Assembly (NCBI GenBank): GCA_009785335.1
Contig: WQWM01000001.1
Coordinates: 124,001-188,000 of the forward strand
Source: Oscillospiraceae bacterium
GTDB lineage: Bacteria > Bacillota > Clostridia > Oscillospirales > Acutalibacteraceae
Direction: 5' to 3'
Length of the DNA stretch: 64,000 nucleotides
Position 1 is the stretch's first letter. Each line of letters opens with the position of its first letter. Shown piece by piece: positions 41,708 to 50,239 of the stretch. The position numbers were made by a program, and so were the translations under genes. Under the pieces are notes generated by a model that ran no database searches, had not been told where the DNA came from, and saw only the letters and a program-made list of their open reading frames with translations.

Positions 41708-42148
41708 ATGAAACGCATTTTCCAACTGGCGTTGATTACGCTGCTTGCAGTGGCACTCATGTTGCCCGCAGCCGCCATCATCAACACCGACGGCTCTGAC
41801 CCCAACTGGGATGGTGTCGAAGGCATCGTGCCCGCAATGAACGATATCATCTCGGATGAGTATGACGAAACCGCCAACCATAACGATGATTATCTCGGTT
41901 ATGTTGAAGTGGACGAACATTACGAAGTCCCCGAGCGTCATCCCCTGGCGCGTAACAACGAAGACTACGCAGAGATTGAGCCCATCAGCGCAGAAACTGG
42001 CGGCACCAACGGCTTGTCCAACACAATGGCGATTTTGATTTATTCCGCGCTTGGTTTGGCTCTGTTCGCGGTATTGCTGTCCATCATTGCGCTGGTCAAC
42101 GCTGGCCGCAAATCGTCTCGCAAAAAAATCAAGAACGATTTCTTCTAA
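41708..42148 (+). CDS. Small secreted/membrane protein, tandem family member 3, 146 aa
   Basis: Most diverged copy: INTDGSDPNWDGVEGIVP, a VDEHYEVPERHPLAR block shared with member 2, and EIEPISAETGG. It lacks the VPELGGSG block. After the C-terminal helix it carries a longer basic tail (RKSSRKKIKNDFF). It ends 9 bp before holB. Confidence 0.72.
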   Translation: MKRIFQLALITLLAVALMLPAAAIINTDGSDPNWDGVEGIVPAMNDIISDEYDETANHNDDYLGYVEVDEHYEVPERHPLARNNEDYAEIEPISAETGGTNGLSNTMAILIYSALGLALFAVLLSIIALVNAGRKSSRKKIKNDFF

Positions 42149-42157
42149 GGAACTGCC

Positions 42158-42997
42158 ATGGCATTACCCACGCAATTGTATGCAATGTTAACGCACGAAA
42201 GCCTCCCTCACGCCTTGTTGCTTGAGGGGGGCACGCAAGCTTTTCGGCGTGAAGTTGCCCTCGAACTCGCACAGGCACTGCTATGCGAAAGTCAGCCGCA
42301 CGACCCTGATCAAGCCAGCCTATTCGGCGAACCCGAGCCCACCCCAAAGCCCTGCAGCAGCTGCAATCACTGCCACAAAGCCCTGCAGAACATACACCCC
42401 GACCTGCACTTGGCCGAAGGTGGCACCGGCACACGCTCGTTTCATATTGATGCCATTCGCGACATTCGTCGGCAGGCGTCGGTGTTGCCCAACGAAGCCG
42501 AGCACAAAGTCTTTGTGCTGCACAACGCCCACAGCATGACTGCTGAGGCGCAAAACGCGCTGCTAAAATTGCTGGAAGAACCACCCGATTATGTCTGCTT
42601 AATTTTAACCGCACCGGCACGTAAGCTGCTGCTGCAAACGGTCATCTCCCGCGTGGCGACCGTTAATCTTGGCCCCGCCGCCGAAGAAGCGCTTGACCCC
42701 GAGCGCGAGGCATTGCTGCAACAACATGCCACGGTCATCACGCAGGCGATGTTGCATGGCGGGCGACCCTATGCCATGTTGCAAGCCACCGCTCCTCTCG
42801 AGGGCGACCGCGAGCTGCTGCGCGAGCTGCTGCCCTGCCTGCGCCGTGCCCTGCACGCACGGCTGATAGAAGACATCACCCTGACGCCGCGCGCGTTGCG
42901 GCTCATCGACGAACTGCGCACGCTGGAAGATGCGCTGCACCGTAACGCCAACCTGAATTTGCTCATCACACGGCTGGCGACAATGAACGAGAAATAA
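42158..42997 (+). CDS. holB: DNA polymerase III delta' subunit
   Basis: Clamp-loader subunit, 279 residues. PHALLLEGG stands where the degenerate P-loop sits, followed by a zinc module CSSCNHCHKALQNIHPDLHL. Next come IDAIRDIRRQASVLPNEAEHKVFVLHNAHSM, the LLKLLEEPP motif and VISRVATV. The true Walker A is lost, as is normal for delta'. The holB-ricT order is conserved in Firmicutes. Confidence 0.93.
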   Translation: MALPTQLYAMLTHESLPHALLLEGGTQAFRREVALELAQALLCESQPHDPDQASLFGEPEPTPKPCSSCNHCHKALQNIHPDLHLAEGGTGTRSFHIDAIRDIRRQASVLPNEAEHKVFVLHNAHSMTAEAQNALLKLLEEPPDYVCLILTAPARKLLLQTVISRVATVNLGPAAEEALDPEREALLQQHATVITQAMLHGGRPYAMLQATAPLEGDRELLRELLPCLRRALHARLIEDITLTPRALRLIDELRTLEDALHRNANLNLLITRLATMNEK

Positions 42998-43042
42998 ACA
43001 TGCGGAGTTTGTTCTGCATTGTCAAATAGAAAGGGAAACCCT

Positions 43043-44392
43043 ATGGCCATCATCATTGGCGTGCGATTTCGCGAAATCGGACGCGTGTATTATTTCGACC
43101 CCGGCGAACACGAGGTAAACAAAGGCGACCGCGTGATTGTAGAGACCGCTCGCGGCATCGAATGCGGCGAGGTTGCGCAAGGCCGCACCGAAGTGCCCGA
43201 CGAAGAAATCAAGAAACCGCTTAAACCCCTGCTGCGCATTGCAACGGAGCAGGATCTCGCAAACGTGGCAGGCAAAGCGGCCAAAGAAGCCGAAGCCTTC
43301 AAGGTTGGCGAAGAAAAAATCGCTAAGCATGCGCTAGACATGAAACTGGTCAACGTTGAATACACTTTTGACGGCAGCAAGATTGTCTTCAATTTCACCG
43401 CCGATCAACGTGTGGATTTTCGCGCTCTGGTGCGCGATCTTGCTTCCAGCTTTCGCACACGCATTGAGCTGCGGCAAATCGGCGTGCGCGACGAAGCCAA
43501 ACTGCTGGGTGGCTTGGGCATTTGCGGGCGACCGTTTTGCTGCAGCACCTTCATGGGCGACTTCCATCCCGTGAGCATCAACATGGCCAAAGGGCAGGGA
43601 TTGAGTCTCAATCCCACGAAAATTTCGGGCACCTGCGGGCGACTGATGTGCTGCCTGAAGTACGAAGAAACTGCCTATGCCGACGCCGCAAAAACGCTGC
43701 CTCGCGTGGGTTCAACGGTGCAAACACCCGAGGGCCCGGGCCGGGTGACGGAAGTCAATGCTGTGTCGCAGGACATCAAGGTCAAGCTTGAAAGTCGCAT
43801 GGACGGCCCGCCTACGGTGTTCCGCTATGACAACGAAAAAGGTGTGATTCGCAAGCCTGCCAAGGAAACCGGGCTGCGCGACAACTCTCTGCTGGGCGAG
43901 CTGGATGCCAAACCGCTGCGTAGCTATGCAGAGCCCGCCGCGCCACCGCGCCGCGCCGAACAAAAGCCACAACGCCCGCGTAATCAACCGCGCAACCAAG
44001 AGCAAAAGCCCCGCACGCAGTCTAATCAAACACAAAAGCCCGCAGGCGAGCAAAGCGAAGCTGCACGCCCGCAGGCACGCAGTAATCAACCACAGAAACC
44101 TGCAGTCGAGAGAAGCGAAGCGACTCGCTCGCCGCAGGCGCGCAACAATAACCGCAACCGCAACAACAAAAACCGCAACCCGCAGCAGCAACAAGCTAAT
44201 GCTCCCGCCAGACAACAGCAACAAGCCACAACACCTGCGCCAAACCATAACGAAGCAACTGGCACACCGCAGGTGAGACGTGCTAACGCACCCAAGCCTG
44301 AGGGTCAACAGCAGCAGAGCAACCGCCGCCAACCGTGGCACCGAAATAAGCGAAAAAACAACAACAATGGCAACAATAATAACCAAAATTAG
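43043..44392 (+). CDS. ricT: RicT/YaaT-like PSP1-domain protein with long low-complexity tail
   Basis: The 449-residue protein has an N-terminal PSP1 region (IIGVRFREIGRVYYFDPG, GDRVIVETARGIECGEV). Fe-S cysteines lie in GGLGICGRPFCCSTF and TCGRLMCCLKYE. In Bacillus, RicT with RicA and RicF supports RNase Y processing and development. From about residue 310 a disordered tail of Gln, Asn, Arg and Pro repeats follows (QKPRTQSNQTQKPAGEQSE), ending in an Asn run; it is much longer than in the usual 270-290-residue proteins. ATG 43043 follows AAAGGGA. Confidence 0.88.
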   Translation: MAIIIGVRFREIGRVYYFDPGEHEVNKGDRVIVETARGIECGEVAQGRTEVPDEEIKKPLKPLLRIATEQDLANVAGKAAKEAEAFKVGEEKIAKHALDMKLVNVEYTFDGSKIVFNFTADQRVDFRALVRDLASSFRTRIELRQIGVRDEAKLLGGLGICGRPFCCSTFMGDFHPVSINMAKGQGLSLNPTKISGTCGRLMCCLKYEETAYADAAKTLPRVGSTVQTPEGPGRVTEVNAVSQDIKVKLESRMDGPPTVFRYDNEKGVIRKPAKETGLRDNSLLGELDAKPLRSYAEPAAPPRRAEQKPQRPRNQPRNQEQKPRTQSNQTQKPAGEQSEAARPQARSNQPQKPAVERSEATRSPQARNNNRNRNNKNRNPQQQQANAPARQQQQATTPAPNHNEATGTPQVRRANAPKPEGQQQQSNRRQPWHRNKRKNNNNGNNNNQN

Positions 44393-44402
44393 GAGGAAAC
44401 CC

Positions 44403-44582
44403 ATGGCTTTTCGAATCAACGAAGAATGCATTTCCTGCGGCCTTTGCGAGGCCACCTGCCCCAACGAATGCATCAGCGAAGTGGACGGCGTGTTCGTCAT
44501 TGACGAAAGCAAATGCGCCGGCGACGACTGCAAAGAGTGCGTGGACATGTGCCCAGTTGGCGCAATTGTGCCCGCGCAATAG
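44403..44582 (+). CDS. 2[4Fe-4S] ferredoxin
   Basis: A 59-residue electron carrier. The first cluster motif is CISCGLCEATCP. The second is CAGDDCKECVDMCP, with extra residues between the first two cysteines as in clostridial-type ferredoxins with an insert. AGGAGG lies 6 nt before ATG 44403; the longer frame from 44280 lies inside ricT. Confidence 0.93.
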   Translation: MAFRINEECISCGLCEATCPNECISEVDGVFVIDESKCAGDDCKECVDMCPVGAIVPAQ

Positions 44583-44593
44583 CCCGCAAAAAC

Positions 44594-44626
44594 ATAAACG
44601 CCCCGAAAATTGGGGCGTTTGATTTT
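44594..44626 (+). terminator. Terminator after ferredoxin
   Basis: AAACGCCCC/GGGGCGTTT stem followed by GATTTTTTT. Confidence 0.88.
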
Positions 44627-44655
44627 TTTGTTGTTTTACTTGAGAACAGACCCTC

Positions 44656-44743
44656 GTGTAGGGGCGGCAATCTGCCGCCCGTGACGTTTTATGGCGCATG
44701 AGAGCGATCCCCCGGGCGGCTAATAGCCGCCCCTACACGAGAT
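44656..44743. repeat. Paired palindromic TGTAGGGGCGG element
   Basis: Outer inverted repeat TGTAGGGGCGGC/GCCGCCCCTACA, inner palindromes GGCGGCAATCTGCCGCC and GGCGGCTAATAGCCGCC. Third full unit of the family seen at 39479. Confidence 0.75.
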
Positions 44744-44754
44744 CACATTTCAAC

Positions 44755-45486
44755 TTAATACAATTTCGCCAGCATCTCGCGCGGCCACGCCAATTCAGCC
44801 TCATAGCCGCGTTCACTCAGCCAGTCAATCACGGCTTGCCAAGCGGTGCGCGCTTGTGCAACATTGCCTAGCTCGCTGTGCAGGCAAGCAATCGAGTATA
44901 ACGCATCGACCAGTTCGCGATCTTGTTCGTATGATTGCTGCCACAACGCAAAGGCTTCATCGAAATTCCCCTGCGCTTTGGCGGCGTCTCCTGTCGTAAA
45001 ATACGGCTTTTCGGCTTGCCCCAGTTTGTGCAACAGCAGCATATTCTGTCGCGTAGCTTTTTCACAGCCCAACTCGGCCGCCTGTGCATAGCCCGCCTGC
45101 GCACGCTCAAGATATTCCCAGCCGCGCAGTTCGAGCAAATAGGCATAGCTCAAATGATCTTCAGGGTCATTCTCAGGCAAGCGCTTTTCCAACTCCGCAC
45201 GTGCAGCGCGGTAGCTTTCTTCATCACTGCGATCAGCTTCATAGGCCGCAAGCAGCCGCTCGCCACGATGACGATAAGGCGTTTTGCCCGGCTCAAACAG
45301 CGTGTCAATGCGCACGCCCAATGCCTGCGCCAACAAGGGCAGCATGGCAATATCCGGCGCGGTTGTTTCGGTTTCCCACTTGCTAATGGCCTGCGCCGTG
45401 CAGCCCAAACGTGCCGCAAGCTGCTCCTGCGTGAGGTTAAATTCTGCCCGCAGATTCTTAATGTTTGTGCCAAGATGAAGTTTCAT
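44755..45486 (-). CDS. XRE-family transcriptional regulator with TPR-like C-terminal domain
   Basis: The 243-residue protein has an N-terminal helix-turn-helix (NLTQEQLAARLGCTAQAISKWETETTAPDIAMLPLLAQALGV). The helical region of about 170 residues after it has TPR-like repeats (ALWQQSYEQDRELVDALYSIACLHSELGN). Probably a repressor/activator responding to a peptide or protein partner; target unknown. ATG 45486 follows GAAAGGAG. Confidence 0.85.
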   Translation of the reverse strand: MKLHLGTNIKNLRAEFNLTQEQLAARLGCTAQAISKWETETTAPDIAMLPLLAQALGVRIDTLFEPGKTPYRHRGERLLAAYEADRSDEESYRAARAELEKRLPENDPEDHLSYAYLLELRGWEYLERAQAGYAQAAELGCEKATRQNMLLLHKLGQAEKPYFTTGDAAKAQGNFDEAFALWQQSYEQDRELVDALYSIACLHSELGNVAQARTAWQAVIDWLSERGYEAELAWPREMLAKLY

Positions 45487-45540
45487 GGCATATTCTCCTT
45501 TCGGTTGATAATACCATGATACACCAGCGTGCACACAAAG

Positions 45541-46224
45541 TCAATCACCGCGTCGGCAAGCCGCACTCACCGCCCAAGCAAGTGCACAACCCAGCACCAC
45601 CCACAGCGGGTTGAACCAAAACATCGTGCCCACAATCACACACAGCAAAACAATCTGATGCCACTTTAAACCCTTGAGCTTGCCATAAGGCACATGCTCC
45701 CACGCAGTGAAAATCAGCAGCATCGCAAGCGGCGACGCGGGAATGCGCAAAAACAGCTCAGGGATAATCACCCGCGTGGCATCGAAATAGAGGGCAAGGT
45801 TGAGCAGTGTCGTCACGATAATTCCCACCACGCTTGCAGGCAAGAATCGGCGAAGCCGGGGAAATTTACGCGGCCAAGTGATGAGCACCACCATCATGAT
45901 GGTAGAAAACAGCACCGTGCGCCAGTTGGGGTGAAAGCCCCACATGCGATAGCTCAACAGCAACTCGTGCATGCTTGCGCCCACCGCGCCTGTGGCGAAG
46001 TAGCCCGCCGTTTGATGCATCGTCACACGCACCGCCAAGCCCATGCCCAGCCCGGGATATAATCCCGGCAACGGCCAAAAGCGCACAGGCAGTTTATGCG
46101 AAACATGCATCGCAACCAGCATCGCAACGCTCACGCCCCATTGCGCAAGCAACACGCGTGGCTCAATCACCAGCACGCTCAGCAGCAGCGGCAGCGCGGT
46201 GAGTATATATCCCAGAATCTTCAT
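45541..46224 (-). CDS. Multi-pass membrane protein, distantly SulP-like, 227 aa
   Basis: About six to seven hydrophobic segments. The part FSTIMMVVLITWPRKFPRLRRFLPASVVGIIVTTLL resembles the mid region of SulP/SLC26 anion transporters, but the protein is too short and lacks a STAS domain. The ATG at 46224 lies about 8 bp from the -10 box, so the mRNA may be nearly leaderless. Function unknown. Confidence 0.5.
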   Translation of the reverse strand: MKILGYILTALPLLLSVLVIEPRVLLAQWGVSVAMLVAMHVSHKLPVRFWPLPGLYPGLGMGLAVRVTMHQTAGYFATGAVGASMHELLLSYRMWGFHPNWRTVLFSTIMMVVLITWPRKFPRLRRFLPASVVGIIVTTLLNLALYFDATRVIIPELFLRIPASPLAMLLIFTAWEHVPYGKLKGLKWHQIVLLCVIVGTMFWFNPLWVVLGCALAWAVSAACRRGD

Positions 46225-46231
46225 ATAGTTT

Positions 46232-46260
46232 AGTATAACACACCCGCCCAAGAAAGGCAA
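46232..46260 (-). promoter_or_regulatory. Promoter of the SulP-like gene
   Basis: TTGCCT, 17-bp spacer, TATACT on the minus strand, with the start codon about 8 nt past the -10 box. Confidence 0.6.
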
Positions 46261-46267
46261 GAATTTT

Positions 46268-47110
46268 ATGCGATTATTTGATTTGCACTGCGACACACTA
46301 ACCACAAAAATGGGGCACATCTCACTTGACCACGGCAAGCTATTCAAGCAATGGGCACAGCTGTGGGCGGTCTTCGTGCCCGATACCCTGCAAGGCCAAG
46401 CCGCTGCGGATTATTTCGACCGCATCGCTGCGTCTTACCACACACAGCACAGCGAAATTTCACGCGTTTGCCAGCCTATCCTGGCCCTAGAAAACGGCAA
46501 CGCCCTAGCAGGTGATTTGCAGCGCCTTGACCACATGCATGCGCTGGGCGTGCGCACCATCACCCTCACCTGGAATGGCGAAAACGAGCTTGCCTATGGT
46601 TGCCGCACGGGTTCGTCACAAGGGCTAAAGACCTTTGGCAAGCAGGCCGCGCAGCGCATGGTTGAGCTGGGCATCCACCCCGATGTGTCGCATCTGAACC
46701 CTGCCGGCTTCTGGGATGTCGCAGCCCTCGATAAGCCCATATTGGCCACGCACAGCACCTGTGCAACATTGGCACCCAACTTCGCCTGGCGCAATCTCAG
46801 CGACGACCAGCTGCGAGCTATCTTCGCAAGCGGCGGCCTCATAGGACTTTGTCTGTGCCAAGATTTCCTCGGCGGCGCGGGTGATGCACAAGCTGTGGCG
46901 CAGCATTTGGCGCACATGTTATCGCTGGGCGGCGAAGATTGCGTAGCACTGGGCAGCGATTTCGACGGCTGCACCGTGCACGAAAGCTTGGCAGGGCTGG
47001 ATAAACTGCCGCAGCTGCATGATGACCTGATCAGGCTAGGTTTTGATGAACATGTTCTGCCTAAATTTTTCTGGGAGAACGCTGAGAAATTCTTTATGAG
47101 CCCTGAATAG
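46268..47110 (+). CDS. Membrane dipeptidase (peptidase family M19)
   Basis: A 280-residue zinc amidohydrolase cleaving dipeptides. Metal-site motifs in order: LFDLHCDTL, LALENGNAL, PDVSHLNPAGFWDV, LATHSTCATL and ALGSDFDGC. It could recycle peptidoglycan or peptide-derived dipeptides in the cytoplasm, since no signal is present. It is single, divergent from the membrane protein, and followed by a terminator. Confidence 0.9.
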   Translation: MRLFDLHCDTLTTKMGHISLDHGKLFKQWAQLWAVFVPDTLQGQAAADYFDRIAASYHTQHSEISRVCQPILALENGNALAGDLQRLDHMHALGVRTITLTWNGENELAYGCRTGSSQGLKTFGKQAAQRMVELGIHPDVSHLNPAGFWDVAALDKPILATHSTCATLAPNFAWRNLSDDQLRAIFASGGLIGLCLCQDFLGGAGDAQAVAQHLAHMLSLGGEDCVALGSDFDGCTVHESLAGLDKLPQLHDDLIRLGFDEHVLPKFFWENAEKFFMSPE

Positions 47111-47150
47111 AACACAGCGAAGCGACGTGCTCCCCGCAGGGGCGACGCGA
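47109..47150. repeat. Dispersed CACAGCGAAGCGAC / CCCCGCAGGGG repeat
   Basis: AACACAGCGAAGCGAC directly after the dipeptidase stop codon, followed by CCCCGCAGGGG. Confidence 0.6.
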
Positions 47151-47152
47151 CG

Positions 47153-47181
47153 AAAAAGCCACCCCAGAGGGTGGCTTTTTG
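47153..47181 (+). terminator. Terminator after the dipeptidase
   Basis: AAAAAGCCACC/GGTGGCTTTTT stem. The next 270 bp (47182-47449) hold no gene that I can see, only two direct GGAAAATCCTTC repeats near 47310 and 47340. Confidence 0.85.
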
Positions 47182-47449
47182 TTTTTCACGTCCTGCACAT
47201 TTCACGGTCTAAGCGTGGAGTGCAATATCATCATAACAAAACGTTAACCACAAGTCAATATATTTCGCGCTGAATTGTTGCAGTGCAGTGCAGAAAAATC
47301 TCGCCTTGGAAAATCCTTCCTGCCTGCTTTGCATCTTACGGAAAATCCTTCATCCACATCACAATTTGTGGCATCACGAATATTCACGCGCGAGAGCGGC
47401 AGAATAAATGCAGCTCTGCACATCAAATCATATAGAAATGAGTGTATTT

Positions 47450-47668
47450 ATGCAGTTTTTTGAAAATATCCGCCGCCGTCGCAGCCGTGCCGCAGCCGCC
47501 CGCCACCGTCAATGGTGGGAAACCGCAGCTGAATTCCCTGTTGAGCCACCTCCGGATTTCGATCCCGACATCGCGAATTTCCCCGCCAGCGAGTTCGACC
47601 CCATGGGCAGCTACACTGGCAACCCAATCGACGGTGGCTCGCCCGTGCAAGACGCCGACGACCTGTAA
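47450..47668 (+). CDS. Small hypothetical protein, 72 aa
   Basis: A basic N-terminus (FFENIRRRRSRAAAARHRQWW) is followed by an acidic, Pro-rich second half (EPPPDFDPDIANFPASEFDP). No recognised motif. No good ribosome site is visible, and a start 12 nt upstream is possible. The terminator immediately after supports a real transcript. Confidence 0.45.
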   Translation: MQFFENIRRRRSRAAAARHRQWWETAAEFPVEPPPDFDPDIANFPASEFDPMGSYTGNPIDGGSPVQDADDL

Positions 47669-47677
47669 GATGGCGCA

Positions 47678-47714
47678 CAAAAACCACTCTGCGTGCTTGC
47701 AGAGTGGTTTTTTA
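47678..47714 (+). terminator. Terminator after the 72-aa gene
   Basis: AAAACCACTCTGC/GCAGAGTGGTTTTTT hairpin. Confidence 0.85.
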
Positions 47715-47725
47715 TGTCATGTTAA

Positions 47726-47833
47726 CTAACAGCAGAAAATAGCCCCGAGAATCCCGCGCAGCACGAAAAAACTGCCCACTACGCCAGCAATGGCTACCAA
47801 CGAACTGGTGATATACGGCCAAACAGTATTCAT
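47726..47833 (-). CDS. Small membrane protein, 35 aa, possible MFS companion subunit
   Basis: An ORF too short for the track. A strong ATAAAGGAG lies before the ATG. The protein has a Trp near the start, one long hydrophobic helix (SLVAIAGVVGSFFVLRGILG) and ends FCC. It starts 15 bp after the end of the OFA-type MFS gene in the same direction. Short single-helix proteins adjacent to OFA-family transporters have been annotated as MFS small subunits elsewhere; the link here is inference from position. Confidence 0.6.
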   Translation of the reverse strand: MNTVWPYITSSLVAIAGVVGSFFVLRGILGAIFCC

Positions 47834-47848
47834 GTCAACACTCCTTTA

Positions 47849-49108
47849 TCATGCAGCATCAGAAGTTATATGCTCCGGCGGCTCTTTTTTGCATGCCCGC
47901 TCAAACAGCAGCAGGAAGCCCAATTGCACCACAAACATCCCTGCTAGGGTAAGATACAAAAAGTTCAACGTCGAGCTTGTTTCTCCAAGCGGGCGCGGTG
48001 TAATGTCTAAAATCATCGTGGCGATTTGCGGCCCCACCAGCGCGGCAATGGCCCATGCCGTGAGCATATAGCCCTGAATGGTGGCCAGTTGCTTCATGCC
48101 ATATTGTTGGTTAAGAATCTCCGGCAAGCACGCAAAGCCTGCGCCGAAGAAAAATTGAACCACAAAGATGATCCCGAACGACGACAAGTAGTGAAGTCCT
48201 CCAATGCCCACAGCCAGCAAGCAAATGGCAATGGATGCAATGGACATCACATAATAGGGCAAATGTTTTTTGTTGGTTTTGTCTTGCGACGACGCCATAA
48301 TCAAGCGGCCCACCAAGTTGCCGCCGCCCGCCGTGAGCGTGCAGAACAGCACAATGAGTGCGCGGTTGAGGTTTTCATCTAGGCCCAGCATGATGTAAAT
48401 CTGCTGCTCGTGGCTCATCAACGCCAAGCCAGCCGCAATGTTGATAAACAACACCACCCACAGGAACGCAAACTTGGGCTTGAACACAACCTCTTTGATC
48501 GAAAGCGTGCGTGCAGCAGCCTCGTAGGGCTTGAGCGGAGGGCGGTCAATAATGACATACGCCACAAAACACAGTACGCCATATAGCCCAGTGAGAATGT
48601 AGAACGCTTGATAAACCGTGAATGTTTGCAGCAAAAAGCCGATAATCGGATTACCAATCAGCCCCGCCAAGCCAAACGCAGCAATCGCCAAGCCAGCCGC
48701 AAAGCCTTTGCGGTCGTCAAACCACATCATCAGCGTTTTCACGGGGGTCAAATAGCCAAGACCCAAGCCAATGCCTTGAACCGGCCCAAAGCCGATGACC
48801 GCCACCAGCGGGCTGCCAATTTGCACACCAATGGCGGTAATCAACCAGCCAGCGGTGAAGAAAATGAACGTGTATAACGAAGCACGTTTCACGCTGCGTT
48901 CCACCAGCTTGCCGCCAAAGGCCGCTGTCATGCCCAAGAAAAACAACGCCAGCATGAAGCACAAGGTGAGCAAAAACGGCGTGAACGCAGGAGCATGCAA
49001 GGCAATGTCCTCGCGGAACAACGTCCAGCAATACACGGAACCAGTGGAAAAGCTCATGAATATCATTGGCCAAAAGCCACTTATCCACTTTCCCTTTGGA
49101 ATTTTCAT
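47849..49108 (-). CDS. OFA-family MFS transporter (oxalate/formate-antiporter type)
   Basis: The 419-residue major facilitator has twelve predicted helices. FMSFSTGSVYCWTLFRED resembles helix 1 of the oxalate:formate/lactate group, and GFGPVQGIGLGLGYLTPVKTLMMWFDDRKGFAAGLAIAAFG is the typical helix 4-5 region. It probably carries a monocarboxylate or dicarboxylate. ATG 49108 follows GTGAGG; the track start is a GTG 15 nt earlier. Confidence 0.85.
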   Translation of the reverse strand: MKIPKGKWISGFWPMIFMSFSTGSVYCWTLFREDIALHAPAFTPFLLTLCFMLALFFLGMTAAFGGKLVERSVKRASLYTFIFFTAGWLITAIGVQIGSPLVAVIGFGPVQGIGLGLGYLTPVKTLMMWFDDRKGFAAGLAIAAFGLAGLIGNPIIGFLLQTFTVYQAFYILTGLYGVLCFVAYVIIDRPPLKPYEAAARTLSIKEVVFKPKFAFLWVVLFINIAAGLALMSHEQQIYIMLGLDENLNRALIVLFCTLTAGGGNLVGRLIMASSQDKTNKKHLPYYVMSIASIAICLLAVGIGGLHYLSSFGIIFVVQFFFGAGFACLPEILNQQYGMKQLATIQGYMLTAWAIAALVGPQIATMILDITPRPLGETSSTLNFLYLTLAGMFVVQLGFLLLFERACKKEPPEHITSDAA

Positions 49109-49149
49109 AGCAAAAGTCCTCACTTTTTATAATATATAAATTCCGCTTT

Positions 49150-49196
49150 TGTCGCCCCCTTTGGGGGAGATGTCTCGAAGAGACAGAGGGGGTAAC
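49150..49196. repeat. Dispersed CCCCCTCTGTCTCTTCGAGACATCTCCCCC-type repeat
   Basis: On the minus strand: CCCCCTCTGTC, TCTTCGAGA hairpin, ATCTCCCCC, AAAGGGGGCGAC. A relative of the elements at 27651 and 60477. Confidence 0.65.
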
Positions 49197-49201
49197 CTTT
49201 A

Positions 49202-50233
49202 TTATGTCAAAAAACCAAACACGCGAAACAAGAAGATAAACAGCGTCAGCGTCAGCGCCGAAAACGTCATGGTAATCATTAGCACCGAGCTGCCGATGTA
49301 GGTGTCACCGCCTAACTCCGCCTGCATCACATATGCACCAACGGCCATGGGCAACGCATTCAAAATCATGATGATGGTCAAGTCGCTGCCACGGAAGCCG
49401 AACGCAAGCGCAATGGCCACCGCAACCACGGGCATCAGCATCAGCTTGAACACTGAGGCGATGATGACATACTTAAACTTGGTGTCGAACCCATGGAACT
49501 TTAAGTTCGCGCCCACGCAAATCATCGCAAGGGGCATCACAATGCCCGCAAGCGCATTGAGCGTGTTGGCCAAGAAATCCGGCAAGGCATCTCCATAAAG
49601 GTTATCACCCAGCGCGTTTTGCCCAACAATCGTGTCGCTCAAGCCCAGCCCCAGCGCATTGAAAATCAGCCCTAAAATCACGCCAATCACAATGGGATTT
49701 TTGATGACCGAAAGCAAAACACTCAGCGACACTTTGCCAATATTTTTGTCGCTGCCTTTGGCATCTTGCACGGCAAACAGCACCGATGCCGTTGCATAAG
49801 ACATAATGAGCAAAATCGACACCGCCAACATGCTTTTGGGCAGCACATCTGGGTCGTGGTAGCCAGTGAACATCAACACAAACAGCGGTGGCGCAACCAC
49901 GGATAAGCTGCTGCGATATGCACTGTTCACAAACGCCGAAACCGAGCTTTTGTCGCGCATGAGCTTGGCCGTTAGCAGCCAAACCCCAAAAAAAATCACA
50001 ACCATCAACGCCATGTTGAAGAATATAAACTGCATGTCAAGCACGTTTGACAAATTGGCACGACGAATGGAGTTGAAGATAGTAACCGGGATGCCTGTGT
50101 AGAAGATGACTTTGTTGCCTTTTGCGGCAAATTTGTCGTCAACCATCCCCAGCCGCCGCAACACAATGCCAAGCCCCGCAAGCAAGATGAAGGGCATGGT
50201 GGTGTCTAGGGTGCGAACCATGTAGTCTAGCAC
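49202..50233 (-). CDS. AEC-family (auxin efflux carrier-type) transporter
   Basis: A 343-residue protein with about ten helices in two halves. FILLAGLGIVLRRLGMVDDKF opens the first half, and VIGVILGLIFNALGL with MPLAMICVGANLKF lies in the second, as in AEC malate/auxin-type carriers. A GTG start at 50233 is supported by TGAGGAG upstream. Substrate unknown; adjacency to the OFA transporter hints at organic acids. Confidence 0.85.
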   Translation of the reverse strand: MLDYMVRTLDTTMPFILLAGLGIVLRRLGMVDDKFAAKGNKVIFYTGIPVTIFNSIRRANLSNVLDMQFIFFNMALMVVIFFGVWLLTAKLMRDKSSVSAFVNSAYRSSLSVVAPPLFVLMFTGYHDPDVLPKSMLAVSILLIMSYATASVLFAVQDAKGSDKNIGKVSLSVLLSVIKNPIVIGVILGLIFNALGLGLSDTIVGQNALGDNLYGDALPDFLANTLNALAGIVMPLAMICVGANLKFHGFDTKFKYVIIASVFKLMLMPVVAVAIALAFGFRGSDLTIIMILNALPMAVGAYVMQAELGGDTYIGSSVLMITMTFSALTLTLFIFLFRVFGFLT

Positions 50234-50239
50234 AGTGAT

